Positions 50,028-61,900 of a stretch of 64,000 nucleotides of DNA are shown here, piece after piece. Source of the DNA: Glandiceps talaboti. Lineage: Eukaryota; Hemichordata; Enteropneusta; Spengelidae. The DNA lies in the NCBI RefSeq assembly GCF_964340395.1, contig NC_135551.1:4707963-4771962 (forward strand), given 5' to 3'. Position 1 is the first letter of the stretch. The number at the start of each line of letters is the position of its first letter. Position numbers and translations under genes: made by a program. Under the pieces are notes generated by a model, which saw only the letters and a list, made by a program, of their open reading frames with translations, did no database searches and was not told the origin of the DNA.

Positions 50028-51257
50028 CCAGGGTTCGTACGGTCCTGGAAAACCCTGGAAAACCCTGGAATTTCAAACCCTCCCTGGAAAACCCTGGAAA
50101 ACCCTGGAAAATGTGCCCTACCCCTGGAAAACCCTGGAAAATGATCATGACCAATCGATCAATTAATATTGACGATCGTCATGTCTGTGCTCGAGCCACC
50201 CATTCATATGATTCTGAATCTCGTAAATGTAAAATGTCGAAAATATTTTCAAAATTCATGCCGATTAGACCCAGACAGTCAAACGATCGTTCCACGAAAC
50301 ACTTTTCCCCACAGACCGTGCCTATGCGTAGTTGAATGGGCACCACAGCGCGCAGTGTTTGTTTCGATCTTGCATATTGCTACTCCATCTCCCAGTCGCC
50401 ATTTCAGGGACATGATATTGTAACAGTCCCGGCCAGGGGTAACAGTGGGTCTGTTAACAAGATTATCGTAACATTGTAGCGAGTATCAAAGCATCATCAA
50501 CCACGACTAGAAATTGTTACAAGTTCGGCGCACGAGTCCGACATACTACTACTAGAAACTCAGGCATGTCAATACTACGGCCTAGGGAAGTGCAGTTGAA
50601 TTTCCGGGTTGTGGAAGTACGGTTTTGACTTTTATGTCGTCGATAAATGGGTATTTGTGTTACATGTTCTAAAAGAATAAACTACTGTTTTATGTTTTCG
50701 GTACAGTAACATTCGTCAGTGGTCAAGTTGAGTTGAGAAATCGCGATGTTCCGCAACTCGTGGCATCAGGACATAAACATCGAGACGCAAGCGATGAATG
50801 TATTCAGTTATTCATAGCTCGAAATTTCGTAACGTAAATGACGTTTTCATTCAAAATTTTGAAGAAAAAAATTATTTATTTTTCTGTATATGTCTGAATT
50901 AGACTGACGAATGCTGCGACTCAATCTTACACGATCAGTGTACCAGCTTGACGAAACGGCTACTTAGGGGAGAACCATTTGATTTCGGGGGGGGGGGGGG
51001 GGGGTATGGAGGAAGTAGGTACGGGAGCAATTTTTTTTTCCAGTCCAGTGACAGCAATTTTTTCTTTCTACTGTCAGTCCTGCATCAATTTTTTTTTTCA
51101 AATGGAGTAGCAGTGCAAATTTTTTTTAATTAGTCATTACTTTAGTGTCAACACCCCTGGAAAATGGCCAAAATCAATATGAATACCCCTGGAAAACTGA
51201 CGAAAAACCCCTGGAAAGTCCTGGAATTTTGTTTTACTTTAAGTGTACGAACCCTGG
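50028..51257. mobile_element. 1.23-kb TIR element with TTA target duplication
   Basis: The ends are CCAGGGTTCGTAC and GTACGAACCCTGG, with TTA on both sides (50025-50027, 51258-51260). Subterminal sequence at both ends repeats cctggaaaaccctggaaa in one orientation. A 3-bp TWA duplication is typical of PIF/Harbinger, but no transposase is visible. It sits inside the minisatellite after gene B, and outside sequence is continuous across it. It includes a 14-base G run and poly-T stretches. Confidence 0.75.
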
Positions 51258-51930
51258 TTACTCCAAAGGGTTACTCAAAACTCAAGAAGGTTACTTAAAA
51301 GGCTTACTGCAAAGTTACTTATAAGGGTTACTTGAAAAGGTTACTCATAAGGGTTACTGCAAAGTTACTCATAAGGGTTACTGCAAAGTTACTCAAGGGT
51401 TACTTGAAAAGGTTACTCAAGAGTTACTGCGAAGTTACTCGTAAGGGTTACTGCGAAGTTACTCGTAAGGGTTACTGCAAAGTTACTCAAGGGTTACTTG
51501 AAAAGGTTACTCATAAGAGTTACTGTGAAGTTACTCGTAAGGGTTACTGCGAAGTTACTCGTAAGGGTTACTGCAAAGTTACTCATAAGGGTTACTGCAA
51601 AGTTACTCATAAGGGTTACTGCAAAGTTACTCAAGGGTTACTTGAAAAGGTTACTCAAGAGTTACTGCGAAGTTACTCGTAAGGGTTACTGCGAAGTTAC
51701 TCGTAAGGGTTACTGCAAAGTTACTCAAGGGTTACTTGAAAAGGTTACTCATAAGAGTTACTGTGAAGTTACTCGTAAGGGTTACTGCGAAGTTACTCGT
51801 AAGGGTTACTGCAAAGTTACTCATAAGGGTTACTGCAAAGTTACTCATAAGGGTTACTGCAAAGTTACTCAAGGGTTACTTGAAAAGGTTACTCATAAGG
51901 GTTACTCTAAATATTTACTTTAAAGGTTTA
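51258..51930 (+). repeat. 24-bp minisatellite with 238-bp higher-order repeat
   Basis: The basic unit is gggttactgcaaagttactc plus four bases (ataa/gtaa), period 24, with variant units acttgaaaaggttactc. The order of variants repeats every 238 bp (anchor tcataagag at 51511 and 51749). Overlapping open frames of 66-141 codons arise only because 24 is a multiple of three and the unit lacks stops in some frames. They read as KVTHKGYC repeats and are not taken as genes. Confidence 0.92.
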
Positions 51931-54905
51931 CCGTAAAGGCTTCCTAAAAGAGATTACTAGTACTCAAAAAGACAATGAAATATTGTAAAAGGTGCATCAA
52001 AGTACAGATAAATCATATCAGATATTTTCAATATTATAATTTGATATTTTCTAAGATATTTTAGATACATAGTCAGAATATATATTATATTACTGCTTGC
52101 ACCTGTAGGTGCTTGGTACAGTGTCTTGCGTCTTAAATAAATAATAATTGTACAGCGAAACACTTCAGGGTGGCCCTATTTTTTTTGTTTCTCATGGCAA
52201 CTATGGGTCGGTCAATTTAAAAAAATAGTAAAAAATGAAAAACCATCTTCATGTTTCCTGCATCTCCATTTCCTCCTCTCCATCATGTTTTTATCGATTC
52301 CTGGTAACAAGCCCTTTCCCAGCTCCCCTACTTGAATAACTTCTCTCATGAAAAAATGAGCTCTTTGTGAACAAGTGTCATTTAATATCACCATGATTGT
52401 AGATGACATTAACAGTCCAGACACATGTTTATTCTTCTTGCCAGAGAAGGCAGCATTCCACCAAATATTAAGGGTGGGTGCAAATAAAAATATATTTTAA
52501 TTTGATGTTTGGTCTGTCGGGTAATGAGAAAAAGAAAAAAAAATAGGGTCACCCTTAAGAGGAACAAAGGTGAGACTGACTTTAATCTTGGCTGTGATTC
52601 GTTGTCTGTAGGGAACCCAGAAAATGTATTTCTAAGTGGATTGACGTCTTTTAAATACGGCTGTAGAATTTTCAGATTTGGCTTAGGAGAGGCCTGCTCT
52701 ACACTGGGGTGAGGCATTCTGGGAAATAACCAATGTTAGGAGCTCAATTTCTCTTGAAACAGTGCCCAGGAAATCGGGAGACTAGCTATCATGCTATCAC
52801 AAAGGTGTAATCCTGATATTTGGCCAAAGTTAAAGAATACAGCTAAACAGAATGAGTCTCTCCATTGTTCATCTTTAATTATATAACAAAGCAATATTCT
52901 TATATATGCACAGTAGTGTTCACTTTTCTAGTCAGGTTGTATAAGGCCAAAAAAATGTATTGTTTCTGGTCAGAATTGTTTCTCTAAAGTGATGATGCGA
53001 ATTTTGTTTTTATTCTCACTAAATCTACTATTTTATGGCAGTTACTGTTCCTTATATTTAGTACTTTACAGCAAATGTGTATGTGGGGCAGATGTCATTG
53101 ACTTATTCATGATCGATTGACTCTGCAGTTGTGTTCACTGAAGTAGGGAGGATTATTTTTGTTTCTCACTTGAACTGCAGACTGCATGGGCTGGACCAAC
53201 ACACATAAAAAAAGACCGATGCGAGGGCATTTAAGTGATGCACGCACTGACCAGAAACAATTCTTTTTCTTTGTTTTTGGCCAAAGATACACTGTGTACT
53301 TTGAGATAAAATTGCTCACTTGAATTCAAAACCTGCCTCTTATCCATGACAGAAGTTGACAATAAGTTGTATAACATTGTCAATAACACTTCAGATTAAA
53401 TTTTGTTTGGATTTTGTTTTGAACTCTTCAGATTGTGTTTGTGACTATTCTAGTAATTGTACTTTTGATATTACTGTGGAAATCGTGCTATTGCCAAATT
53501 AAGATTAACTATGTATTATTGCTGCAAGTCTTAGATTACACAAATAGGTTGAAGCCATGAATGCCTTGGTTGTGTGCCTATAATCACCCTGGAATCAAGA
53601 GAGAGCAATTAAAACTCTAAATAAGGATAAATGACTGCCTGGACACTTGAGAAAAACTTGCTATCAGAGATACTTTGAGTGTGATGATATCAATTAACTT
53701 CTGTGACTGTGTTAGCCGAAAGTTGACTTGCCACTGTCATATTTGTGTTAAAGACACAAAGCAAAGATAGATTATGATAGGAAAATGTTTGAAGAAGTTT
53801 GACTGAATATGTGGTTCATAATATTTGTCTTCAAGCAAAAGTTGAATTTACAGGGACATAAGGCTAAATTTCTGTTTCTATAGGTAATGTTTACTATATA
53901 CAAGGTACTTTTATTCTACTTACTGTACTCGCTATTGGCCGAATTCAAAGTTAGTATAAAGGCATAACATATAAATAAATAACTGTAGTATAATTACACA
54001 ATAAATGGATCTCCTTTATTATAATAGCATAAACTATACTTAATTATAATGATACTTAAAGTATGGTGTTAGTCATTAAATAATTTACTGGGAGTCACAT
54101 GCAAGTATTTTCGACTAGGTATCATAAACTATAAACTCACCTTGTGCCTTTTTTAGAAACCGAGATTAGATGAGATGACCGAAATGGCTTTTGACTGGTG
54201 GATTTCAATTTGGAGTTCATGCTAGTCAGTATATGGGCATTCAAGAGATCTGCCAGGTCAGAGACAGTATGTACACACAGTATGGATAATGTTAATCCAC
54301 AGATAAGTAATCTGTGGTTAATCCAAGTAGTTGATATTATGGCCTATATGGTCCCTATACATCAAAGGGGAATACCACTCCAGGAAATACACTGGTATTT
54401 TCATAAACGTTAGGCTTTTGAGATTCATTTCATGATTTTAGTGAGTTGTCAAGAAACATCAAATTGAAACTTTTTCTCATTCCCCTATCGTTCTTTCAAT
54501 TCAGTGATGCCCCATTGCATGATGGGTGTTAGCAGACATGATTATTAGTATGATGCACATTGAATATTCATGACCATTTATCTGAAGGAAATTTTGAGTC
54601 ATGAATATGAATCTAATCAATAATCATATCTGCAAAGACAATAGAGGCGAGTTTCAATTTTGTGTTTCTAGGCAACCATGTGAACTCATGAAATGACTCT
54701 CCAGAACTCACAGCTTATGCGAATACTTTTATTTCCTGGAGTCGTTTTCACCTTTAAATAATGAAAATTACATTCTTTATTTTTTCGTACAGATGTGTAT
54801 ACATTTTCTCAACTTTTTTTCTCTGTAAAAGTATTTGTTTTATTAAAAAATGAAGATCTCTTATAAACCATTGTTGTATTTACTCAAAGTCAAGCAAACC
54901 TGCCT
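51931..54905. other. Intergenic sequence after gene B, no gene recognised
   Basis: AT-rich DNA with an AATAAA at 52136, possibly a distant polyadenylation signal, and the dispersed repeat at 52163. No exon-like homology was seen. Confidence 0.45.
52163..52260 (+). repeat. Dispersed repeat, partner of 25280-25425
   Basis: Same family as the minus-strand copy at 25.3 kb, shorter here. No coding sequence is recognised around it. Confidence 0.6.
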
Positions 54906-54910
54906 ATCTA

Positions 54911-55121
54911 CACACACACACACAGACATACATACAAAGACATGCATGCATGCATACATACATACATACATACATACATACATACATGCATGCATGCATG
55001 CATGCATGCATGCATACATACATACATACATACATACATACATACATACATACATACATACATACATACATACATACATACATACAGACATACATACATA
55101 CAAAGACATGCATACATACAT

Positions 55122-55154
<33 letters not shown>

Positions 55155-55279
55155 TACATACATACATACATACATACACACACATACAGAAATACAGAAA
55201 TACATACATACATACATACATACATACAGAAATACATACATATGTACGTACGTACGTACGTACATACACACACACACAT
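54911..55279. repeat. (CATA)n/(CATG)n/(CA)n satellite-like microsatellite
   Basis: 369 bp of tetranucleotide repeats. It opens long frames on both strands (ThrTyrIleHis and MetTyrValCys repeats), which are artefacts. Confidence 0.97.
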
Positions 55280-55520
55280 GACACTTGGACACGTGTGCAT
55301 ACACACCTTGACATAGCAACTTCTTCAGCTGTTGAGAAGCATACAAGTGATAAACGTTTGACTTTATATGTTCAGAGTCCCATTCCACCGTTATTATATT
55401 TATTATAGTATAAACCATGTGCCATGTCACACTCGGCCTCAGCCCGGTCAGAAAATGATCATCATCAATTCCAAACTACATGTACATGTTCATCTTGTGT
55501 TGTAATATACATTTGTACTT

Positions 55521-55600
55521 AGAATCCTAGCTCCCTAAGTGCTGTGTAAAAAGTCACAATATAATCCTAGCTCCTTAAGTGCTGTGTAAAAAGTAACAAT
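55521..55600. repeat. 40-bp tandem duplication
   Basis: aatcctagctccctaagtgc tgtgtaaaaagt at 55523 is repeated at 55563 with one substitution in that segment. Confidence 0.8.
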
Positions 55601-56798
55601 AAAAAATGACAGATTTCTACACACCACCAAATATTAGGATAAGTTTGCAGCAGATATAAAATTTTATTTTGTATTAAAAGATTTTTATCTAATATAAAAT
55701 GCAAACAGTACATGGATATTGCCATTATTGTTGTACCCTATAAAAATATATATCCCATAAAACCGTCAAGATGATACCATGCAAGGTATCAGTACAGTTA
55801 TTACTAAGTAAAACAAAATCATCATTAAAACCGAGTTGTAGGAAGACATCATATAAAACACCATTCCTTCATGAGAACAAAATAATGCACCAACTTGTAT
55901 ACAAAATTTACAACCCTACGAAATTCGCTGCACAGAGAAGCACTGCTATAACTGGATGTATAAAACGTATCTTCCTGATAGGACTGTCTGAAAACAAGTC
56001 AAAATATCTCCATTGGAGTTAAGATATTTCACCAACACATAATACTGATCATTTTGGTGAACATGTATAAATTAGAAAGATTAAAATACAGTGATTGAAC
56101 AAACTGGCGTTGAGGGCGCTGCTGTAATCTTTCGTAGCTCTTGCTCACAATGACGAAAGTTTCATTCCAAAAGGAGTTCGTTTTGTCTGACGGTGGTAAT
56201 AGTGTTTTCACAAAGTTTCCACTTTGAGATGAGGTATACAACTTAACTAAAATAGACGGAACTTTTAAAAACAAAAACAATTCAAGTGATAATTAAAATG
56301 GAAATCAGAACTGGAATAGCAATTTAAGATACACGTGATTAATTCACAAGAATTGTACTCCATGTTGATTTTAGGACAAATGAATCCTATTTTCTCCTAA
56401 TTGGAGTTGTCTGTGTACAAACAAATATCCACCTGGCAGAGAGAGGATTACTGCGTATAGGCAACAAAAGTTGTCAGTGTAAGTAGAACGATTCGATGTC
56501 TACACTGTTTATCCTCCCATAGATCATACCTTGCTAGTTTGCATATTAGTACCCGTTGATTTAATGTTAATACTTTTTATTATTTTGTTATATAATCTGT
56601 TTATACTGTGGAAGACACTACAGCTATATTGCTTTTATTTCACTGTCATCATATTTCTAGTTTTCTGTTGTCAGCGTTTAATCTACAATTCAAGTAATAT
56701 TTAATATTTACAAAATACCCAATATGAGCTGTTAATATAGTTGTGGCATTATTGCACTATTTGAACTTCATTATTGCTGATTAGACCTCCAAACCCGC
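55600..56798. other. 3' flank of the CHST-like gene
   Basis: Downstream of the minus-strand stop. Candidate polyadenylation signals AATAAA (minus) lie at 56634-56639 and 56577-56582. No other gene is seen. Confidence 0.4.
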
Positions 56799-57611
56799 TC
56801 AGCTGCCATCCAGAACATCTGGGAAAGGATATGCAAATGAGGTGAAGTCACGTGCATACCTCGTGACCAATCGTCTGTAATCGTCGTCAGGAAGTTTGGA
56901 GAAATAGTCTTGGATGACATTGGAAGACGTGCCATTGTAGAAAGATTGTCTGGGTGGAAAGCTAACGATATCTTGAACTCCGAGGTCTTTGAAAACTTCT
57001 TGAGCGTCATTGTAAAGATTTTCAAAGGAGCCAATGAACGAGTAGTTAACAAGACACGGCTGACAAATGTCAGTCATTGGTCGCCAATGTTGGTCCATGC
57101 GTCTTATTGGAGTATCAAGTACAAATTTGACGAACTCGTTAAACGTAATATGAATATCAGAAACATTGGTAGGTATTGGCCAACCCGGACGATATTTCCT
57201 GACAATTTTTGCTGCATATCTATCTTGGAATGTACTTTTTTGTCTGCCAAATTTGTCTTTGTATGCTGACAAAAGGCGGGAAATTGGGTACCTTACGAAC
57301 ATAAATTTGTAATAGTGTTTTAGTCTGTATTCTATTTCCTCCGTGGTGTAATTACTGAGATGCATGAACCCTTCATAGTGTTCGAGTTTACCCGAGTTTA
57401 TTGAATCCCATTCGCCATTCAATACCCGAATAATCCGTTTCCAGTTGGAACAGGCTACTTTTGGAACAGCACAGTACATAAACTTGTATTTGTCGTTGAC
57501 AATCACTTGATGGAAGAGCATCTTCTTATCGTCTGCAGATAGCTGGTCGATGTGCCGGTGTGAATTCTGACATGCCGATTCCGTTGAACTGCTTTGAACA
57601 GATCTGGCCAC
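56799..57611 (-). CDS. Carbohydrate sulfotransferase, CHST8-14/HNK-1ST family (catalytic exon)
   Basis: Golgi PAPS-dependent sulfotransferase. By family it is most like the chondroitin/dermatan GalNAc 4-O-sulfotransferases (CHST11-14), but the acceptor cannot be set from sequence. One uninterrupted exon of 270 codons plus stop begins at GTG GCC after a minus-strand atttcacag acceptor, phase 0. Exon residues 50-59 are PKVACSNWKR (5'-PSB) and 105-121 are FVRYPISRLLSAYKDKF (3'-PB, with Tyr where Glu, His or Asp is common). Also present are DQHWRP (173-178), CQPC (183-186) and IGSFENL (193-199). Possible N-glycosylation sites are N87, N149, N189 and N226. An open frame continues upstream to an ATG at 57782 but crosses the acceptor, so that start is probably intronic. 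The exon(s) for the cytosolic tail and signal anchor were not recognised up to 64,000 and probably lie beyond the window. A possible minus-strand AATAAA sits at 56634-56639. Confidence 0.88.
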   Translation of the reverse strand: MARSVQSSSTESACQNSHRHIDQLSADDKKMLFHQVIVNDKYKFMYCAVPKVACSNWKRIIRVLNGEWDSINSGKLEHYEGFMHLSNYTTEEIEYRLKHYYKFMFVRYPISRLLSAYKDKFGRQKSTFQDRYAAKIVRKYRPGWPIPTNVSDIHITFNEFVKFVLDTPIRRMDQHWRPMTDICQPCLVNYSFIGSFENLYNDAQEVFKDLGVQDIVSFPPRQSFYNGTSSNVIQDYFSKLPDDDYRRLVTRYARDFTSFAYPFPDVLDGS

Positions 57612-58159
57612 CTGTGAAATGAGAACTGAACATGAGATTTTGTGGACATGAATTGGTGATGCTATGCTGTCGATTACAAACAGTTCTGTTTTACAGTGAG
57701 GTGCTGCATGCATGTATAAAGAGAATGTGATGTAGTTGCAAAACGAACTATTAAACTGATTTATTGAAAATGTAACTGTCACTTTGTGTCAATCGCCATT
57801 TCCTAATTCTATTTCCAACGACAAAGAAAGTTGCATGAAATCGTTCAATGGTTGTCATGGTTACAGCAACAAACATTTCAAAACAGGCCACGTTTAGCAT
57901 CACACCAATTATAGTAATTGTCCTCGCGTAAAACCTATTCTGTGTATATAATACAGTAATAACCAATTATCGTAAAAGTTACTTACAGCAGTTCACTCGT
58001 TTCAATGTTAGCTTAATAAGTAGGTGTACTTTGAGTGTTAAGCCTTCAAAGTATTCACTATTGTTGGGCAGGAGTGATTTTATTGTTCAAATGTGTATCA
58101 TGTACAATGCGTCAGTCATTCGATAAAGTCACCGACCTTTGTTATTCTATCGTTGGATA

Positions 58160-58460
58160 GTCAAGTTCCTATACGGTATCGTTACGATTTACACCTCCAC
58201 TAGTCAAGTTCCTATATACGGTATCGTTACGATTGACACCTCCCACTAGTCTAGTTCCTATACGGTATCGTTACGATTGACACCTCCACTTGTCTAGTTC
58301 CTATACGGTATCGTTACGATTTACACCTCCACTAGTCTAGTTCCTATATACGGTATCGTTACGATTTACACCTCCACTAGTCTAGTTCCTATATACGGTA
58401 TCGTTACGATTTACACCTCCACTAGTCTAGTTCCTATACGTTATCGTTAAGATTTACACC
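58160..58460. repeat. Seven-copy 43-46-bp minisatellite 5' of the CHST-like exon
   Basis: Unit agttcctatacggtatcgtt plus acgatttacacctccactag tct. Copy starts: 58163, 58207, 58253, 58296, 58339, 58384 and 58429. Copies differ by an extra ta in tatatacgg and by t/a in tctag/tcaag. Confidence 0.88.
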
Positions 58461-58852
58461 TCATAGGTTAGAAACCACGGGCACGTTGGTATCTGAAATT
58501 GCCGTCAATACGTACCGTGACATGCAAGTTTTGCTACTTCAAAGATTCCAAATATGTACGTTGTATTTATTATACTTATCAACATACATGTAATCTCTAT
58601 TTGCATAATTATATCAATACAAGACGTATAACCAGGTGTAAACTGTCTCGGAGCCAGGTGTCAACATTGGAGCTTAGTATGGTGAAGTCTACTTCGTTGC
58701 CCTAGTGATGCCTTTTACAACATCAAATGACAACACACTATTTTTGACGGTCTTTGTTGTCGCCATGTTTTTTACAATTTAATGTTAGTAAAACAAGGGG
58801 GTATTACTGTAACATCATAGCAACCAAACTATCACATTATTACAGATTCAAG

Positions 58853-59452
58853 CAGGGGCATGAGCCAACAATTCTGGTGAATTCCAATAATATATAGAGG
58901 TAAAGCCCAAGTTAGCTATGAATCACATTTACATACTTACTTACTTCTTTATGTATAGATATGGTGCAAAATCGACACTAAGTGCGCTCGCGACAGAAAG
59001 CGCCCGTGAAAGAGGGCAATGTGGTATCACGCATACGTGCGACGAAAAAGTACACCAAAGTGTCCCACCCCGTCTTTTTTTTTTTAGCAAATGAGCAAAT
59101 TGAGCAAAAGCTGAGCTCGTGGAAGTTGAAAATTCCAGTACTTTCATGGACGTTTGTCGAATCATTCGAGCTCGCTATCGCGCGACAAGACAGAGAAGTA
59201 AATTCTACGACCATTGGGGGCACTATTCAATCCACACACTCAAGGCAGTATCCCCGTATATTCTATTTATATTCCAGCGCTATTTGATGAAGTTAAATAA
59301 GTGTTTCTCTGTGTATTATAATTAGATATTAATTATCGATTCAAGATACTGAAATAATTATAAACAAGAACTTGACGGAACTTTTTGATGTTGTCTTTAT
59401 TCATGTTATTCAATATTGTTATAGACACCAGAATTGTTGCCCCATGCCCTTG
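58853..59452. mobile_element. 600-bp hAT-like non-autonomous transposon
   Basis: TIRs: left caggggcatgagccaacaat, right ending attgttgccccatgcccttg, both continuing into tctggtg / caccaga. The 7-bp direct repeat attcaag abuts both ends (58846-58852, 59453-59459). A CAGGG-type end and a 7-8-bp duplication fit hAT. The interior has a T-run, agcaaatgagcaaattgagc and no transposase frame. Confidence 0.8.
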
Positions 59453-59585
59453 ATTCAAGGATGACGTTTTCAAGGCTACCCACTATATATATACTACTAT
59501 ACTAGGGTTAACGTTATCATGGTTATATGTAGCTCTATGTAACAGTCTATGAATGACCCGTGCAAGTTGTAAAAGAAAGTAAGCA

Positions 59586-59598
59586 AACAAACGAACGA

Positions 59599-59643
<45 letters not shown>
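59586..59643. repeat. (GACA)n microsatellite
   Basis: acgaacgaac followed by about 12 gaca units. A similar tract is at 26722-26766. Confidence 0.95.
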
Positions 59644-60263
59644 AACAAGTACAACATCCATACCCAGGGCAGTATCAGGGGCCAGCTCTGGTAGGGGTGT
59701 GCGTCCAATACTGCCGACCCCAGACCCATTTTAGGCCACTTTTGACCAAAAAATCAATACCCCATTTTAGACCATACAGGTTTATCGTAAATAGCCTCCG
59801 AGGCTTCCATACATTTAAACAACACAATGGTTGTCAATCATGCAGATACGATGGCTCTATCCAGATTCGGTTTCCTATTTCCGATGTGAGAAATTCGATG
59901 ACTGGCTTTTACTACTTCACATAGCCTTTCGTCCCTAAACTATTTTTAGCAACAGAGCCTCTGGTAGGTTCACGCGGGAAAGATTCCAGTCACATCAACA
60001 TTCCGATCTATCTTGATGTTACAGACCCGCACCAGTATCTTGAAGAACAGCTGCGTCGACTGACTGGCCGGCCATAATGTGTGTGTGCTGATTGCTGTGG
60101 GATTGTTTTACAACAAATGTTCGCCATACCACTATAACTGTGAAGTCTATTATGGGATATGGGCAAACTTAAGACTTTATTATTATCTAAATAAATAGTA
60201 CACACAACTAAATACAACAAATCCATAACCTAGTATAATGTTCCTACTGAACTGTGCCGTGTG

Positions 60264-60405
60264 ACGTTGACAGGTAAAAGTTCAATGTGTATGTTCCCTA
60301 TGGTCAAGATGTACAAGTCATTGAGAATGACATAGTCCCCGCTATGATTGGGTTTTAAGGAATTATCACTACTCTGATCACGCAACAACACTTGTGAACC
60401 TAAAT
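60264..60405. repeat. Dispersed repeat shared with 63770-63920
   Basis: Contains gtcattgagaatgacatagt, ccccgctatg, ggaattatcactactctgat and cacgcaacaacacttgtgaa, almost the same as 63829-63913. It is probably an internal part of a T1-type element. Confidence 0.7.
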
Positions 60406-61199
60406 CTCGACTATCCTTGCGATATCTACCTCATGTATTTTACAAACTATTTATTAATTTGTTTGTTTCCAATAACATGACTTCAGAAAATAGGGGAGGG
60501 AGGTTGGCATTTTATTTTATTTTATTTTATTTTGCTTTTTTTTATTGCTTCAATATACAAGATAGCTAAGCAAGGCAAGGACAAGATATTCGTTGGTCGT
60601 AATAATTCTGTGATGGTTTGATGAGGTGTAAAATAAATAAATGAAGACAATTCTATGTGAATTAGACTAACACTATATGGAGGACTGTATTGTTGCATGT
60701 CTTAAAAGACTCGATCGGTTTCTCTGGGATGGGATTATACAAATTTGACCAGTGGTACGATAAAATAATTACAAATTTAATTTTGTCAAGGCCAAATACG
60801 ACAAAACTGAAAGGCAAAAATAAACCAATACAGTATAGGTAATTTTTATATTATATTAATTGTGCTGGTTATAACTTGTAATCTTATTTTGGTCTTAACA
60901 AATTAGACTTCTCAAATGATGCAATAATTCAAACTGGGGGGGGGGGAGACAGTGTGAGAATTTGAATAGTTTTTTTTAATAAAGTCAGAGATAACAATTA
61001 GCTCATTTTTCTTCTTAGCTTGTTCACAGTTATCGACATTGCCATGCTATGCATACCAGTAAGGGACATGTACTGGATCATTAGAACGTTTCTCAGTTGT
61101 CGAATGTACGACACGTGTTAACACAGGTCATGCATTTGCCATTTATATATTAAGGGAAAAGATAGTGAAATTTCCATCAGTTATTCACACGCATGCGGG

Positions 61200-61235
<36 letters not shown>

Positions 61236-61764
61236 TTGAAAATGGCTGTGAAATGAATAATGGAGATAGCATGATAAACTCAGAAAAAGCTAAGTTTTCA
61301 TGCTAAAGACAATGGCATATACCGCAAAGCTGACTTTGTTTTCTCGCAATACAAGCCAGAGCATTTGTGTCCGATGTGTCCGATGAAGCAATGAAGAGAA
61401 CATATGTGAATAATGTAGAATTGCTGTTATGGGGGCACAAGTTCACGACAATATGACTTCAGAACTTTGAGAAGAAACAGCCGCAACTAGTACGAAATGA
61501 TACGGACCGTCTGTGTGTTGTGAACCGGAACTGTGACGTGAACTGATATGGTAATATAGATTCCTCCACATCCTGACAACAACACTAGCGGGCAGAAAGT
61601 CAATAGTGACTCAACACTTGATAAACTTGATACCTATAAAAACGTCAAATCATTACTTCAACCTGAATTGTATTTGTCAACTGTCACTATTGTTAGTCAT
61701 AGCTAGAAGAATGTTATCCCGCTTTAGATGCTCACCACACTGTTGAAACAGGAAGACGACAAGG

Positions 61765-61900
61765 CATTGACAGAGCCGAATGAATCTGTGTTCTTTGCGA
61801 CTCAAATGAACTTGAAGATGAGTATCACTTCCTATTGAAATGTTATTTTATTGCCAATTCTAGGTCCAAATATATTCCACAATTTGAAATAAGTATTCTT
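61765..61900 (+). pseudogene. LINE C-terminal Cys/His fragment
   Basis: One frame reads ICVLCDSNELEDEYHF, LLKCYFIANSRSKYIPQF, the same CxxC...EDEYHF...C...R pattern as the other LINE tails here. It is followed directly by a 142-147-bp tandem array. Confidence 0.6.

Larger units (their letters stand above)
59460..61760. other. Non-coding region, mostly unrecognised
   Basis: Contains (GACA)n, a (TTTTA)n run near 60512, (CA)n at 61200-61234 and the dispersed repeat at 60264. If the CHST-like 5' exon is in the window it would be here or in 57,612-59,000, but no signal-anchor exon was found. Confidence 0.4.

Noticed and set aside
51332-51936. Overlapping plus-strand open frames of 66-141 codons
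   Set aside because: They are products of the 24-bp minisatellite (a multiple of three without stops in some frames). The 238-bp higher-order period breaks the frame, and there is no domain or splice context.
54850-55430. Long open frames on both strands, up to 189 codons
   Set aside because: They translate the (CATA)n/(CA)n microsatellite and have no non-repetitive core.
57612-57782. Upstream extension of the CHST-like frame to ATG 57782
   Set aside because: The text lacks family similarity, and a good minus-strand splice acceptor lies exactly where similarity starts, so this is probably intron.
57751-57966. Minus-strand 71-codon frame with a hydrophobic segment as a possible CHST-like first exon
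   Set aside because: The topology is only loosely type II, and no good phase-0 donor joins it to the exon at 57611 (best candidate ttt|gtcgtt).
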